Position numbers and translations under genes: made by a program. Shown one piece after another: positions 6,698 to 15,792 of a DNA stretch of 64,000 nucleotides. The stretch comes from Porphyromonadaceae bacterium. Lineage in GTDB: Bacteria > Bacteroidota > Bacteroidia > Bacteroidales > UBA12481. The notes under the pieces are model-generated. The model saw only the letters and a program-made list of their open reading frames with translations, made no database searches and was not told where the DNA came from. How positions within the stretch are numbered: the first letter of the stretch is position 1; each line of letters opens with the position of its first letter. The DNA is taken from contig QYQM01000039.1 in the NCBI GenBank assembly GCA_007280905.1, positions 1 through 64,000 on the forward strand, read 5' to 3'.

Positions 6698-8623
6698 ATG
6701 AAAAAAACACCTACACTTTTACTCGTTTTATGCCTTATTTCACAGGCATTTGCGCAGGTTAGCCAACCCGTAACTCCTGGCCTGAAAGGAAACGGTCAGG
6801 TATTCTATCTCGAAACTTTCGGCTGGGAAAACCCGGCTGATGCCAAAGGATGGACAGCTCCGGCTGGTTTTTATATGTCCGATCCTAAAGATATCGGTTA
6901 CAACTGGCACTGGTGGCCAAATGACAGTCTGGTTACATCCAGGTTGACCAAAGAACCCCCGATGCAGTCGACAACCGCTGCAAACGGTAACCTTTGCTTG
7001 TTCCTTGACCTGTACAACGATGGCAAAGATCCAAGGATTGACGTCGATAATTCGATTACTTTCCCGCCGATCGATTGCAGCTCACACTCTTCGGTTATCG
7101 TTAGCTATGAAACCTGTTTTATGGATTATAACGATTATATCTACTGGCAAATGCTTCTGGAAGTTTCAACGGATAACTGGGTCCACTCTGCCCAATATGA
7201 TGTAAGTTTTAAGGTTAAGCATAAAGGCCGGCCGAATAATACCTCCCCGGGTATACCCGCCATTTATGAAGCCAATATCTCTGACGTCGCCGCTGGTTCG
7301 CCAAATGTCCAGTTCAGATTCACCTGGAGAAACACCAGCCTCTACTTCTGGCAGATAGACGATTTCAAACTGTCCGAAGCATGGGACAATAACCTTCAGA
7401 TGAAATTCGCAGAGATGGAATGGAATGACGGAGATGACAACACGGCTATGTCGCCAATTTTCCTGATCCCGAAATCGCAGCTTGCCGGCGGCGGATCATT
7501 CACCAACTTTAAAAGCGCCGTTGTGAATTTTGGCGAATATGATCAGGAAGAGGCTTATTTCTCTGTCGACATTACAAAAAACAACACCAACGTTTTTCAC
7601 AAAGAAGGCGCCAAAAAGGATATCGCAACTTTAATCGTTGATACCACCCTGATTACCGATTCTTATGCACCGGTTGATTTTGGGCATTACAAGGTGACTT
7701 ATGAGTATAAGCAGAAACAAATTGATAATACCCCGATCGACAATAAAAAAGAAGTATTCTTTAACGTAAACGACAGCGTATATTCTCATGCTGATAATAC
7801 AGCGGAAGAAGCTTTTAACTGGGGAATTGAAGCTTATGGAACAGATGGACTTCCGATGCTCGGGCATCTTGTGGGAACAGCCTATAGCATTTTTGCAGAT
7901 TGCGAAGCAAGTTCCATATCTGCTTTTATTGCAGGTGGCAAGGCTGATGGCATGATCGATTTCGATTTCCGGCTTTTCCTGGTTCCAACCGAAGGAGATG
8001 ACCTGACCCCGATCGATCTGCTTACCACTTTAAACTTGGTTTATGACTCCACCATGATCGGGAAATGGATCACCCTCGGGTTAGAAAAAGATGGCGAATC
8101 TGAATTCCTCAAAGCTGGTGATAAGGTTTATGCCTGTCTTGAATACAACAACCAGCATACCGACATCATTTCCAAAAGGTACGAAAGTATAAAAATCGGA
8201 GCCGACTACAGCTTCAGGCTTCTCGATCCGGTTAGCGTTGCCCGCGGTGATGATTATTCCGCCTGGACAACAGGCGGATATCCGGGAGGCCGTAATATTA
8301 TGGTCCGCCTGAATATCAACGACCACTCAAACATCAATGATGGCGTTGATTTAACCCGTTCATCGGCAATGGTTGGACAAAACTATCCCAACCCGTTCAA
8401 CCGGACTACCGATATCTCCTATGAACTGGTTAACGACTCAGATGTTAGTATTACGGTTATGGACCTTACCGGCCGTGTAGTAATGAACGTGCAGAAAGGC
8501 TTCCAACTATCCGGAAAACATAATATCCAGCTTGATGCTTCGGGCCTGGATGCCGGTATTTATTTATATACCATGAAAGCAGGCGGTTTCACGGAAACCA
8601 AAAGAATGACAGTAAGTAAATAA
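6698..8623 (+). CDS. T9SS-exported protein of unknown function (paralogue of 46324-48237)
   Basis: 641 residues. Signal peptide residues 1-19 (ending QAFAQ). The N-terminal part (GNGQVFYLETFGWENPADAK, then SSVIVSYETCFMDY and PNVQFRFTWRNTSLYFWQID) looks like a jelly-roll, MAM- or choice-of-anchor-like beta-sandwich. A second beta-rich region follows, and the last ~80 residues are a T9SS sorting domain (GQNYPNPFNRTTDISYELVN, VMDLTGRVVMNV, GIYLYTMKAGGFTETKRMTV). It is co-linear with the 637-residue protein at 46324-48237. No enzymatic motif is visible; a surface adhesin or matrix protein is plausible. It is framed by an operator-like tandem repeat upstream and a strong terminator downstream, so it is a single-gene unit. 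Confidence 0.75.
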   Translation: MKKTPTLLLVLCLISQAFAQVSQPVTPGLKGNGQVFYLETFGWENPADAKGWTAPAGFYMSDPKDIGYNWHWWPNDSLVTSRLTKEPPMQSTTAANGNLCLFLDLYNDGKDPRIDVDNSITFPPIDCSSHSSVIVSYETCFMDYNDYIYWQMLLEVSTDNWVHSAQYDVSFKVKHKGRPNNTSPGIPAIYEANISDVAAGSPNVQFRFTWRNTSLYFWQIDDFKLSEAWDNNLQMKFAEMEWNDGDDNTAMSPIFLIPKSQLAGGGSFTNFKSAVVNFGEYDQEEAYFSVDITKNNTNVFHKEGAKKDIATLIVDTTLITDSYAPVDFGHYKVTYEYKQKQIDNTPIDNKKEVFFNVNDSVYSHADNTAEEAFNWGIEAYGTDGLPMLGHLVGTAYSIFADCEASSISAFIAGGKADGMIDFDFRLFLVPTEGDDLTPIDLLTTLNLVYDSTMIGKWITLGLEKDGESEFLKAGDKVYACLEYNNQHTDIISKRYESIKIGADYSFRLLDPVSVARGDDYSAWTTGGYPGGRNIMVRLNINDHSNINDGVDLTRSSAMVGQNYPNPFNRTTDISYELVNDSDVSITVMDLTGRVVMNVQKGFQLSGKHNIQLDASGLDAGIYLYTMKAGGFTETKRMTVSK

Positions 8624-8650
8624 GCCATACAACAGAGCTTTGCATTGAAA

Positions 8651-8693
8651 GAAGAGTTGACAACTTAAGGAAAAGTTGTCAACTCTTCTTTTT
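8651..8693 (+). terminator. Strong intrinsic terminator after the T9SS gene
   Basis: A perfect 16-bp stem (GAAGAGTTGACAACTT, 8651-8666; partner 8673-8688) with loop AAGGAA is followed by TTTTT. It lies 27 bases after the stop codon at 8623. The stem contains the AGTTGTCAACT core found in tandem upstream of the same gene. Confidence 0.9.
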
Positions 8694-8732
8694 GTATATA
8701 TTTACGGCATTAACCTAACCGATTGATGCTAC

Positions 8733-10256
8733 ATGATTAAAAAAGTACTTGTCGCAAACCGCGGCGAGATCGCTTTGCGGGTTATGCGTTCCTGCCGTGA
8801 GATGGGTATACAGACGGTAGCCGTATTTTCGACTGCCGACCGGACTTCACAGAATGTTCGCTATGCCGACGAAGCTTATCCGATCGGTCCTGCTCCCTCC
8901 AATGAATCCTATCTCAACATGGAAAAAATTCTGGAGGTAGCTAAAAGAAGCCAGGCTGATGCCATACACCCGGGATACGGATTCCTCTCAGAAAATGCAC
9001 AGTTCTCATCACGGTGCCGTGAAGAGGGAATCATCTTTATCGGCCCCACACCTGAGGTGATACACACCATGGGCGACAAGATCACTGCACGCGAAACCAT
9101 GGTAAAGTCAGGAATTCCGGTAGTACCCGGCACAAACGACAAACTGGTGACCGATGAACAGGCGCTTGAAGTAATCCACGCAATAGGCCTTCCTGTTATG
9201 ATCAAAGCGTCCGCAGGGGGCGGTGGTAAAGGAATGCGACTGGTAAAGGATGTTAAAGAAATCCTGCCTTCTCTTCGTGCTGCCCGGTCGGAAGCTAAAG
9301 CCGCCTTTGGTAACGATACCGTTTACGTTGAAAAATATATCGAGAACCCCCATCATATTGAATTTCAGATATTGGCCGACAAGTATGGCCATGTGATCCA
9401 TCTTTGTGAACGGGAGTGTTCCGTGCAACGCCGCCATCAAAAAATCGTTGAAGAAACACCCTCGCCTCTCATGACTCCTGAAATCCGGGAACAAATGGGT
9501 CGTCATGCCGTTCAGGCAGCCAAATCAGTCGGATATGAAGGGGCAGGAACGATCGAATTTCTGGTCGACAATAATCTGAATTACTATTTTCTTGAGATGA
9601 ATACCCGCCTTCAGGTTGAACATCCGATCACTGAGCGCGTGATTGGCGTCGATCTGGTGAAGGAACAGATTCTGATTGCTGCCGGTGAACATCTCAAAAT
9701 CAAACAGTCAGATGTTGTGCAGCAGGGGCATGCCATTGAATGCCGTATTTACGCGGAAGATCCGGACAACAACTTCATGCCCAGCCCGGGTAAAATCCGC
9801 CATCTGACCGAACCTCTCGGATCAGGCGTCAGAGTCGACGGTTACGTTTATGAAGGCTATGAAATACCTGTTTATTACGATCCGATGATCTCTAAACTGA
9901 TCGTTTGGGGCTCCAACCGATACGAAGCAATACAGGTGATGAAGCGTGCGCTCCATGAATACAAGATCACCGGCATTAAAACCTCGATACCGTTTCTAGA
10001 AAGGATCATGGAAGCTACCGATTTTATTCTTGGACAATACGATACCGGATTTATCGAGAATAACAGAGATACGCTTTTTAATGCTAAAGTGTGCAATCTG
10101 AGTTGCCAGGATGTTTCAATCATGGTTGCCTACGTGGACTATCTTAAAAGAAGGGAAAAGCAACCTGCTCCCTCAACAGCCGCTCCGGTAGAGTCAGCCT
10201 GGAAAAATACAGGAAGGAAGAACAACGTGAGGACGGGAGGGAGTGAAGCCCGATAA
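8733..10256 (+). CDS. accC: Biotin carboxylase subunit of an acyl-CoA carboxylase
   Basis: 507 residues. This is the ATP-grasp enzyme that carboxylates biotin using ATP and bicarbonate. KKVLVANRGEIALRVMRSCR opens the protein; IHPGYGFLSENA, the glycine loop KASAGGGGKGMRLV, ECSVQRRHQKIVEE and EMNTRLQVEHPITE are all intact, so it should be active. Beyond the usual ~450-residue core there is a hydrophilic tail (KREKQPAPSTAAP... to the stop) of about 35 residues with no known function. It is the first gene of a compact three-gene operon (18-base gap, then 10 bases) with the carrier and carboxyltransferase subunits. In Bacteroidota such sets usually act as propionyl- or methylmalonyl-CoA-linked carboxylases; acetyl-CoA is the alternative. 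Confidence 0.93.
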   Translation: MIKKVLVANRGEIALRVMRSCREMGIQTVAVFSTADRTSQNVRYADEAYPIGPAPSNESYLNMEKILEVAKRSQADAIHPGYGFLSENAQFSSRCREEGIIFIGPTPEVIHTMGDKITARETMVKSGIPVVPGTNDKLVTDEQALEVIHAIGLPVMIKASAGGGGKGMRLVKDVKEILPSLRAARSEAKAAFGNDTVYVEKYIENPHHIEFQILADKYGHVIHLCERECSVQRRHQKIVEETPSPLMTPEIREQMGRHAVQAAKSVGYEGAGTIEFLVDNNLNYYFLEMNTRLQVEHPITERVIGVDLVKEQILIAAGEHLKIKQSDVVQQGHAIECRIYAEDPDNNFMPSPGKIRHLTEPLGSGVRVDGYVYEGYEIPVYYDPMISKLIVWGSNRYEAIQVMKRALHEYKITGIKTSIPFLERIMEATDFILGQYDTGFIENNRDTLFNAKVCNLSCQDVSIMVAYVDYLKRREKQPAPSTAAPVESAWKNTGRKNNVRTGGSEAR

Positions 10257-10274
10257 TTAAATTGCAAATCGTAA

Positions 10275-10784
10275 ATGGAAATTGAACTACCCAAACAGGA
10301 CCGTATAGCCGAGGTTGAAATCCTCGGGCATGAAGGCAACCAATACGTTTTCAAAATTGATAACAAGATTTTTGAGATCGATCTTATTGAGGTTTCCAAA
10401 GGAATCTATTCTCTGCTGAACGAAGGTAAATCATTCAATGTCGAGGCGATCCCGGCTAACAGTCACACGAAATATACCGTAAATACATTCTTCCAGTCGT
10501 TTGATCTGGAGATTATAGATGCTCAAACAAAATACCTGCGGAGCCGTAATCAGGGCAAGGCTGCTGACACCGGAAATCTGATCCGCGTACCCATGCCGGG
10601 GAAAGTGGTAGATGTGTTTGTTGGAGAGGGCGATACTGTTAAGGCCGGCCAAACACTGGTTATCGTTTCGGCCATGAAAATGGAAAGTGAATACAAATCC
10701 GGTCGCGATGGCCAGATAAAAAAAGTCATGGTCAAACCGGGGGAAACAGTTGATAATGATCAGGTTATGATTGAATTGGAATAA
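10275..10784 (+). CDS. Biotin carboxyl carrier subunit
   Basis: 169 residues. The C-terminal ~75 residues form a biotinyl domain ([20 protein letters not shown], then SAMKMES with the biotinylated Lys135). The N-terminal half is a short beta-rich region that in related carriers mediates contact with the other subunits. It shuttles carboxybiotin between the carboxylase (8733-10256) and the carboxyltransferase (10795-12327). It lies between those two genes in the same operon, with 18 bases upstream and 10 bases downstream. The MKM motif is intact, so biotin ligase should recognise it. Confidence 0.92.
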   Translation: MEIELPKQDRIAEVEILGHEGNQYVFKIDNKIFEIDLIEVSKGIYSLLNEGKSFNVEAIPANSHTKYTVNTFFQSFDLEIIDAQTKYLRSRNQGKAADTGNLIRVPMPGKVVDVFVGEGDTVKAGQTLVIVSAMKMESEYKSGRDGQIKKVMVKPGETVDNDQVMIELE

Positions 10785-10794
10785 AAGAAAAACA

Positions 10795-12327
10795 ATGGCA
10801 TTACAGGACAAATTTGATAAACTCGAGAGGCAATCTAAAGCTGCCGAAATTGGTGGAGGCCAGGATCGTATTGACAAACAGCATCTGGCAGGCAAAAAAA
10901 CTGCACGCGAAAGAGTTCTTGCATTGCTCGATCCAGGATCATTTGTTGAAACGGATAAGCTGGTTATGCACCAGAATCATGATTTCGGAATGGAGGATAA
11001 GAAGATCCCGGGTGATGGCATGGTAACCGGATACGGCAAGATTGAAGGCCGGCTAATGTATGTTTTTGCTCAGGATTTCACCGTTTTCGGCGGAACCATG
11101 AGCCGATCGAATGCCAATAAGGTAGTGAAGGTAATGGATCTGGCTATGAAAATGGGTGCACCGGTGATCGGATTGAATGATTCAGGCGGAGCCCGCATCC
11201 AGGAAGGGGTGCAGAGTTTGGCCGGGTATGCCGATATATTTTTCCGGAATGTCCGGTCATCAGGTGTAATCCCGCAAATCTCAGCCATCCTTGGACCATG
11301 CGCCGGCGGCGCTGTATATTCTCCTGCCCTTACCGATTTTATCCTGATGGTGGAGGAATCCAGCTACATGTTTGTTACCGGTCCGGATGTGATTAAAACC
11401 GTCACCCACGAAGAAGTGACCAAAGAAGAACTGGGCGGGGCTATGACCCACAACGCCAGAAGCGGTGTGGCTCATTTGATGGCATCCAATGATGAGCAAG
11501 CCATGATGATGCTTCGTGAACTGATGTCGTTCCTGCCCTCAAACAACCTCGAAGATCCACCATACCATATCCCAAATGATCAGCCCGACCGGATTGACGC
11601 TGCTCTCCAGACTTTAGTCCCGGATGATCCGAATAAACCGTATGATATGAAAGAAATCATCACTTCTGTAGCTGATGATCATATCTTTCTGGAAATGCAA
11701 CCCTTTTTTGCCAAAAATATGATTATCGGGTTTGCCCGCCTTAATGGATACCCGGTGGGCATTGTCGCTAACCAGCCCGCTCACCTGGCTGGCTGCCTCG
11801 ATATCAATTCATCGGTAAAAGCAGCCCGGTTTGTGCGTTTTTGCGATGCTTTCAATTTCCCGCTGATCACCTTGGTTGATGTTCCGGGTTTCCTTCCCGG
11901 AACCGGTCAGGAACTCGGTGGAATCATTAAACACGGAGCCAAATTGCTGTATGCCTTCTCCGAAGCTACCGTACCGAAGATTACCCTCATTACCCGTAAA
12001 GCTTACGGCGGAGCTTATGATGTAATGTCAAGCAAACACATCGGCGCGGATATAAACTTTGCCTATCCCACTGCCGAAATCGCTGTCATGGGATCCGACG
12101 GTGCAGTAAATATTCTTTACCGCAATCTGGATGATGAGGGCAGGACATCAGCTATTGCCGATTACAAGGAACGATTTGCAAATCCCTTTAGTGCCGCTGA
12201 ATTAGGGTATATTGATGAGATCATATTCCCAAAAGATACCAGAATGAAACTTATTCAGGCACTGGACATGACCCGGAATAAGAGCTATTCAAACCCAAAG
12301 AAAAAGCACGGGAATATCCCGCTGTAG
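10795..12327 (+). CDS. pccB: Acyl-CoA carboxylase beta (carboxyltransferase) subunit
   Basis: 510 residues from the ATG at 10795. An in-frame TTG at 10771 would overlap the carrier gene and adds no conserved residues. The protein is of the PccB/MmdA type and transfers CO2 from carboxybiotin to an acyl-CoA. Motifs visible: [17 protein letters not shown] near the N-terminus, [20 protein letters not shown] and [19 protein letters not shown] (oxyanion-forming glycines of the N-lobe), then [13 protein letters not shown] and [16 protein letters not shown] (C-lobe). No sodium-pump membrane subunits are nearby, so it is likely a soluble carboxylase, probably with propionyl-CoA, rather than a decarboxylase. 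The stop codon TAG is formed by the first bases of a repeat element. Confidence 0.9.
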   Translation: MALQDKFDKLERQSKAAEIGGGQDRIDKQHLAGKKTARERVLALLDPGSFVETDKLVMHQNHDFGMEDKKIPGDGMVTGYGKIEGRLMYVFAQDFTVFGGTMSRSNANKVVKVMDLAMKMGAPVIGLNDSGGARIQEGVQSLAGYADIFFRNVRSSGVIPQISAILGPCAGGAVYSPALTDFILMVEESSYMFVTGPDVIKTVTHEEVTKEELGGAMTHNARSGVAHLMASNDEQAMMMLRELMSFLPSNNLEDPPYHIPNDQPDRIDAALQTLVPDDPNKPYDMKEIITSVADDHIFLEMQPFFAKNMIIGFARLNGYPVGIVANQPAHLAGCLDINSSVKAARFVRFCDAFNFPLITLVDVPGFLPGTGQELGGIIKHGAKLLYAFSEATVPKITLITRKAYGGAYDVMSSKHIGADINFAYPTAEIAVMGSDGAVNILYRNLDDEGRTSAIADYKERFANPFSAAELGYIDEIIFPKDTRMKLIQALDMTRNKSYSNPKKKHGNIPL

Positions 12328-12363
12328 AGACGCATAACTATGCGCCTCTCCATTATGCGTCTC
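12323..12363. repeat. GTAGAGACGC palindromic element, copy 1
   Basis: GTAGAGACGCATAA begins inside the carboxylase stop codon. Its inverted partner TTATGCGTCTC follows at 12353-12363, with a degenerate TATGCGCCTC arm between. A second, better-preserved copy lies at 51018-51060. It may act as a hairpin after the operon, but it lacks a T-run. Confidence 0.75.
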
Positions 12364-12600
12364 TTGGCGGTATGGCTAAGAAACCTATTTGGCCATCCTC
12401 CAGGTGGCGCTGGAAAAGCTCTTTTTTCATAAAACCGAGCGATTTCAGCAAAATATTTACCCAATCAAGGATGTTTTTCCCTGATTTTCATCCCTCTTTT
12501 TTGCTGTTTTATCATACAGCAACTGCAAAGGCTCCAGGCTTTTGACTACTAAAAATGCTAAACAGCTAAAATTTAGAGTTGATTGGTCAAATAGACGATG
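12353..12600 (-). pseudogene. Possible frame-broken coding remnant in a 403-base gap
   Basis: The gap 12328-12730 has no intact gene. On the minus strand two adjoining frames read as protein-like text: LVVKSLEPLQLLYDKTAKKR ending at a stop, and, shifted at about 12480, DWVNILLKSLGFMKKELFQR followed by HLEDGQIGFLAIPPRDA. Joined, they would give about 85 residues. I recognise no family. It could be a decayed gene or chance. The remaining ~130 bases before 12731 hold only the leader of the protease gene, with a clear GGAGGG ribosome site. Confidence 0.25.
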
Positions 12601-12730
12601 AGTGTTGGTCAAACAGGAACTCCATCTGCTGATTCTTTGCTCTATAGTACCCTAAATTAGTATTGAGAAAATTATATCTCGCACTGATTATCAGGTATTT
12701 AGGACAATTTCAATTTTCGGAGGGATTTTT

Positions 12731-15700
12731 ATGAAAACCAGGGGTTTAGATTTATTAGTGGGGTTAAAAGGAGCTTTCAAAGTGCTCCGGATGACAAGAA
12801 TTTTCATCGCGGTTTTCGTTGTTACCTGTTTTTGCAATCTGTCACTGCAAGCCGCTTACCTGAAAAATGTTCCTCAGACTTTTACTCAGCCAGATGGTAC
12901 GATCCTTAAATGTTTTGCTACCGGTGACGAATATCATCACTGGCTCCATGATGCCAATAATTTTACGATTCTGCAAGACCCGGTAACGGGATTCTACGTA
13001 TATGCCATTAGATCAGGCAGCAAACTGGTACCTACTTCATTCATTGCCGGTAAAACTGATCCCGTCACGATAGGACTTCAGCCCGGCGTAAACCTCGATG
13101 CTCAGGAAGTTCAACTTAGGAGCAAGGACATGTTCAGGATACCTGCACTGAAGGGTTCATCAGAGGTGACTACTACCGGTACCATCAACAACATCGTAAT
13201 ATTTATCCGGTTTAATGATCAAGCCGAATACACTGATCCGATTACTAAATATAGTTTGGCATTTAATTCCACAGGATCGGTTTCGATGGGGGAGTATTTC
13301 AAAGAAGTATCGGGCTCCCAATTGACCGTCAACACTTCCCTTTTCCCGCAAACTGGTGGAGCCTCAGTAGTATCGTACCAGGATGCGATGACCAGGAATT
13401 ACTATTGCAAGTATAACTCAGTAACCAATCCTAACGGTTACCAAAATGATACCGAGAGATTCGACCGCGAAATGACCCTGTTGAAAAATGCTACTGAAGC
13501 AGTCAGGGCCCAGATTGAGTCAACCGGCCTGAATTATGATAATGACAACAACGGACAAATTGATAATGTGTGTTACATTATTCAGGGCTCTACAGATGGA
13601 TGGTCCGATTTGCTCTGGCCGCACATGTTTAAGCTGTATTCCTATAATGTGACCATCGGAAGCGCAAAGGTCTGGAATTACAACCTCCAGCTTTCAGAAA
13701 CATTCAGGGTGAATGTCCTGTGCCATGAGATGTCTCACTCGCTTGGTTTTCCAGATCTCTACCGTTATACCAATAATACGATCAATCCGGTTAGTTCCTG
13801 GGATGTTATGGCTTCAACTACCAATCCTCCGCAACATCCAAGTGTTTATCTCAAACAAAAGTATGGTAAATGGATTTCGAGCATTCCGGAAATCTCAACA
13901 AACGGAACGTATACCTTAAAACCTTTGTCTTCTGATCCTTTCGCCGGATATAAAATCAGCTCCCCTAACAGCACCTCGGAATATTTTATGGTAGAGTACC
14001 GGAAAACCACGGGCATTTTTGAATCACAATTGCTCGGATCAGGACTGATCATTTACAGGGTGAACCCCTCTCTCAACGGTAATAACTTTGGTCCTCCGGA
14101 TGAGGTTTACGTATTTAGACCTGATGGAACAACGACCGTTGACGGTAATCTTGCTCAGGCTAACTTTTCTTCCAATGAGAGCAGAACCTCTTTCGGCTCA
14201 AATAGCAATACCACCTGTTTTTTGAGTGATGGTTCACCGGGCGGATTTCAAATAACCAATATCGGAACAGCCGGAGAGACTATTTCTTTTTCAGTCAACT
14301 TTGGGAATACCCCGTCACCTAGCTTAACCCTCGAACCAGTCATCCGCGATGTAGCAGTTACCGCCGGCACTACTAATTTTACTGTCTCCAACACCGGCGG
14401 AGGTACATTGACCTGGACTGCTGATGTGACCACAGGCAGTAATTGGGCACACATTACTTCAGGCTTCAGCGGAAGCAATTCTGGTTCGATCCTGGTATCG
14501 GTTGATGCCAATACGGAAAGTACCCCGCGTAATGCCATTATCACCGTGACCGCTGCAGATGCCACAGGAAGTCCGAAAACACTAAACATCCTTCAGGCAG
14601 CCAACGAATCGATGCTGAACGTCGGCCCTGAAAACCAAGTCGTAGCTTTTACGGGTGCTACTACCACCTTCGCAGTTTCCAATTCTGGCGGAGGTATAAT
14701 GAGCTGGGTTGCTGATATAACCACAGGCAGTAACTGGGCACACATTAATTCAGGTTTCAGCGGAAACAATTCTGGTTCGATCCTGGTATCGGTTGATGCC
14801 AATACGGAAAATGACCCTCGCACTGCCGTCATCATGGTGACCGCTGCAGATGCTGCAGGAAGTCCGAAAACACTAAACATCGTTCAGGCAGCCAACCCAT
14901 CAGGGCTGAACGTCACCCCCGACTCGCGCAACTTACCATTTGGCAGCGGCATCGGTACTTTTACCGTCTCTAACACCGGCGGAGGTACAATGAGCTGGAT
15001 TGCTGCGGTAACCACAGGCAATAGCTGGGCACACATTAATTCAGGTTTCAGTGGAAACAATGGGGGTTCGATCCAGGTATCGGTTGATTTCAATCCGGAA
15101 AGTGCCCCACGTACTGCCGTCATCACAGTGACTGCTGCAGATGCTGCAGGAAGTCCGAAGACAATTAACGTCGTTCAGGCAGCCAACGGTTCGGTGCTGA
15201 ACGTCGGCCCTGAAAACCAAAACGTTGCCTTTGGAGGAGCTACCACCGACTTCACAGTTTCCAATATTGGCGGAGGTACGATGAGATGGTCTGCAGCGGT
15301 GACATCGGGCAGTTCCTGGGTAAAAATTATATCCGGAGCCAGTGGAAGTAATGACGGACGGATAACCGTGGCAATAGATGCGAATACCGGGGTTCCACGA
15401 ACTGCCATTATCACAGTAACATCAACAGATTCTATAGAAAGCCAGAAAACATTAACCATAATGCAGGATATCAGCAACGGCATCAATACCCTGAATATTG
15501 AAAATAAGCTTAACGTGTATCCTAACCCTGTAGATAAACAATGTACGGTTCAAATTGAAGAATTCAACGGAATTCCCCAAAAACTCGAAGTGTTCAATAT
15601 GATGGGGCAACTCGAATCTTCCCAATCATTAAATCAGGAACGGATGATCATTGACATGTCCACTTTGCCGCAAGGCATCTACCTGTTTCGCTTAACGTCA

Positions 15701-15742
15701 GAAACTAATATCCTGAGTCAAAGGAGAATAGTTAAAAACTAG
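12731..15742 (+). CDS. Secreted M6-type metalloprotease with four BACON-like repeats and T9SS tail
   Basis: 1003 residues. A good GGAGGG site six bases upstream supports the start at 12731; Met21 (MTRIFIAVFVV) would give a more typical signal peptide. The catalytic region is of the immune-inhibitor-A/M6 type: an N-terminal propeptide-like part, then the zinc motif HEMSH (332-336) followed by GFPD (Asp342). From about residue 531 four beta-sandwich units of the BACON/mucin-binding type follow, each exactly 97 residues (291 bp) for the first three steps. The last ~75 residues form a T9SS sorting domain (KLNVYPNPVDKQ, EVFNMMGQLES, LPQGIYLFRLTS). It is expected to be a surface or secreted peptidase, the repeats acting as spacer or glycan/mucin contact. 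Confidence 0.85.
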   Translation: MKTRGLDLLVGLKGAFKVLRMTRIFIAVFVVTCFCNLSLQAAYLKNVPQTFTQPDGTILKCFATGDEYHHWLHDANNFTILQDPVTGFYVYAIRSGSKLVPTSFIAGKTDPVTIGLQPGVNLDAQEVQLRSKDMFRIPALKGSSEVTTTGTINNIVIFIRFNDQAEYTDPITKYSLAFNSTGSVSMGEYFKEVSGSQLTVNTSLFPQTGGASVVSYQDAMTRNYYCKYNSVTNPNGYQNDTERFDREMTLLKNATEAVRAQIESTGLNYDNDNNGQIDNVCYIIQGSTDGWSDLLWPHMFKLYSYNVTIGSAKVWNYNLQLSETFRVNVLCHEMSHSLGFPDLYRYTNNTINPVSSWDVMASTTNPPQHPSVYLKQKYGKWISSIPEISTNGTYTLKPLSSDPFAGYKISSPNSTSEYFMVEYRKTTGIFESQLLGSGLIIYRVNPSLNGNNFGPPDEVYVFRPDGTTTVDGNLAQANFSSNESRTSFGSNSNTTCFLSDGSPGGFQITNIGTAGETISFSVNFGNTPSPSLTLEPVIRDVAVTAGTTNFTVSNTGGGTLTWTADVTTGSNWAHITSGFSGSNSGSILVSVDANTESTPRNAIITVTAADATGSPKTLNILQAANESMLNVGPENQVVAFTGATTTFAVSNSGGGIMSWVADITTGSNWAHINSGFSGNNSGSILVSVDANTENDPRTAVIMVTAADAAGSPKTLNIVQAANPSGLNVTPDSRNLPFGSGIGTFTVSNTGGGTMSWIAAVTTGNSWAHINSGFSGNNGGSIQVSVDFNPESAPRTAVITVTAADAAGSPKTINVVQAANGSVLNVGPENQNVAFGGATTDFTVSNIGGGTMRWSAAVTSGSSWVKIISGASGSNDGRITVAIDANTGVPRTAIITVTSTDSIESQKTLTIMQDISNGINTLNIENKLNVYPNPVDKQCTVQIEEFNGIPQKLEVFNMMGQLESSQSLNQERMIIDMSTLPQGIYLFRLTSETNILSQRRIVKN
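14321..15484 (+). repeat. Four tandem 291-bp units encoding BACON-like domains
   Basis: Unit starts at 14321, 14612, 14903 and 15194 are exactly 291 bases apart. Each encodes ...TFTVSNTGGGT..W.A.VTTGSNWAHI..GFSG-type sequence ending in ITVTAADA-GSPKT. Units 1 to 3 share long nearly identical nucleotide stretches (for example GGTTCGATCCTGGTATCGGT in units 1 and 2). Unit 4 is more divergent. This points to recent internal duplication. Confidence 0.85.
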
Positions 15743-15744
15743 TC

Positions 15745-15775
15745 TTGCTTCTTTCACGCTGCTTGTTTACCTTTG
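15745..15775 (+). promoter_or_regulatory. Bacteroidota-type promoter for 15793
   Basis: TTG at 15745-15747 (-33 region), a 20-base spacer, then TACCTTTG at 15768-15775, a full match to TAnnTTTG. The start codon follows 17 bases later. Confidence 0.55.
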
Positions 15776-15792
15776 ATGTTTAAGCATTCTTA

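Noticed and set aside
10771-10794. TTG start extending the carboxyltransferase subunit by eight residues
   Set aside because: It would begin inside the carrier gene and adds no conserved residues; the ATG at 10795 fits the family N-terminus.
14248-15486. Series of minus-strand open frames opposite the BACON units
   Set aside because: They repeat with the same 291-base period as the sense units, so they are shadows of the repeats.
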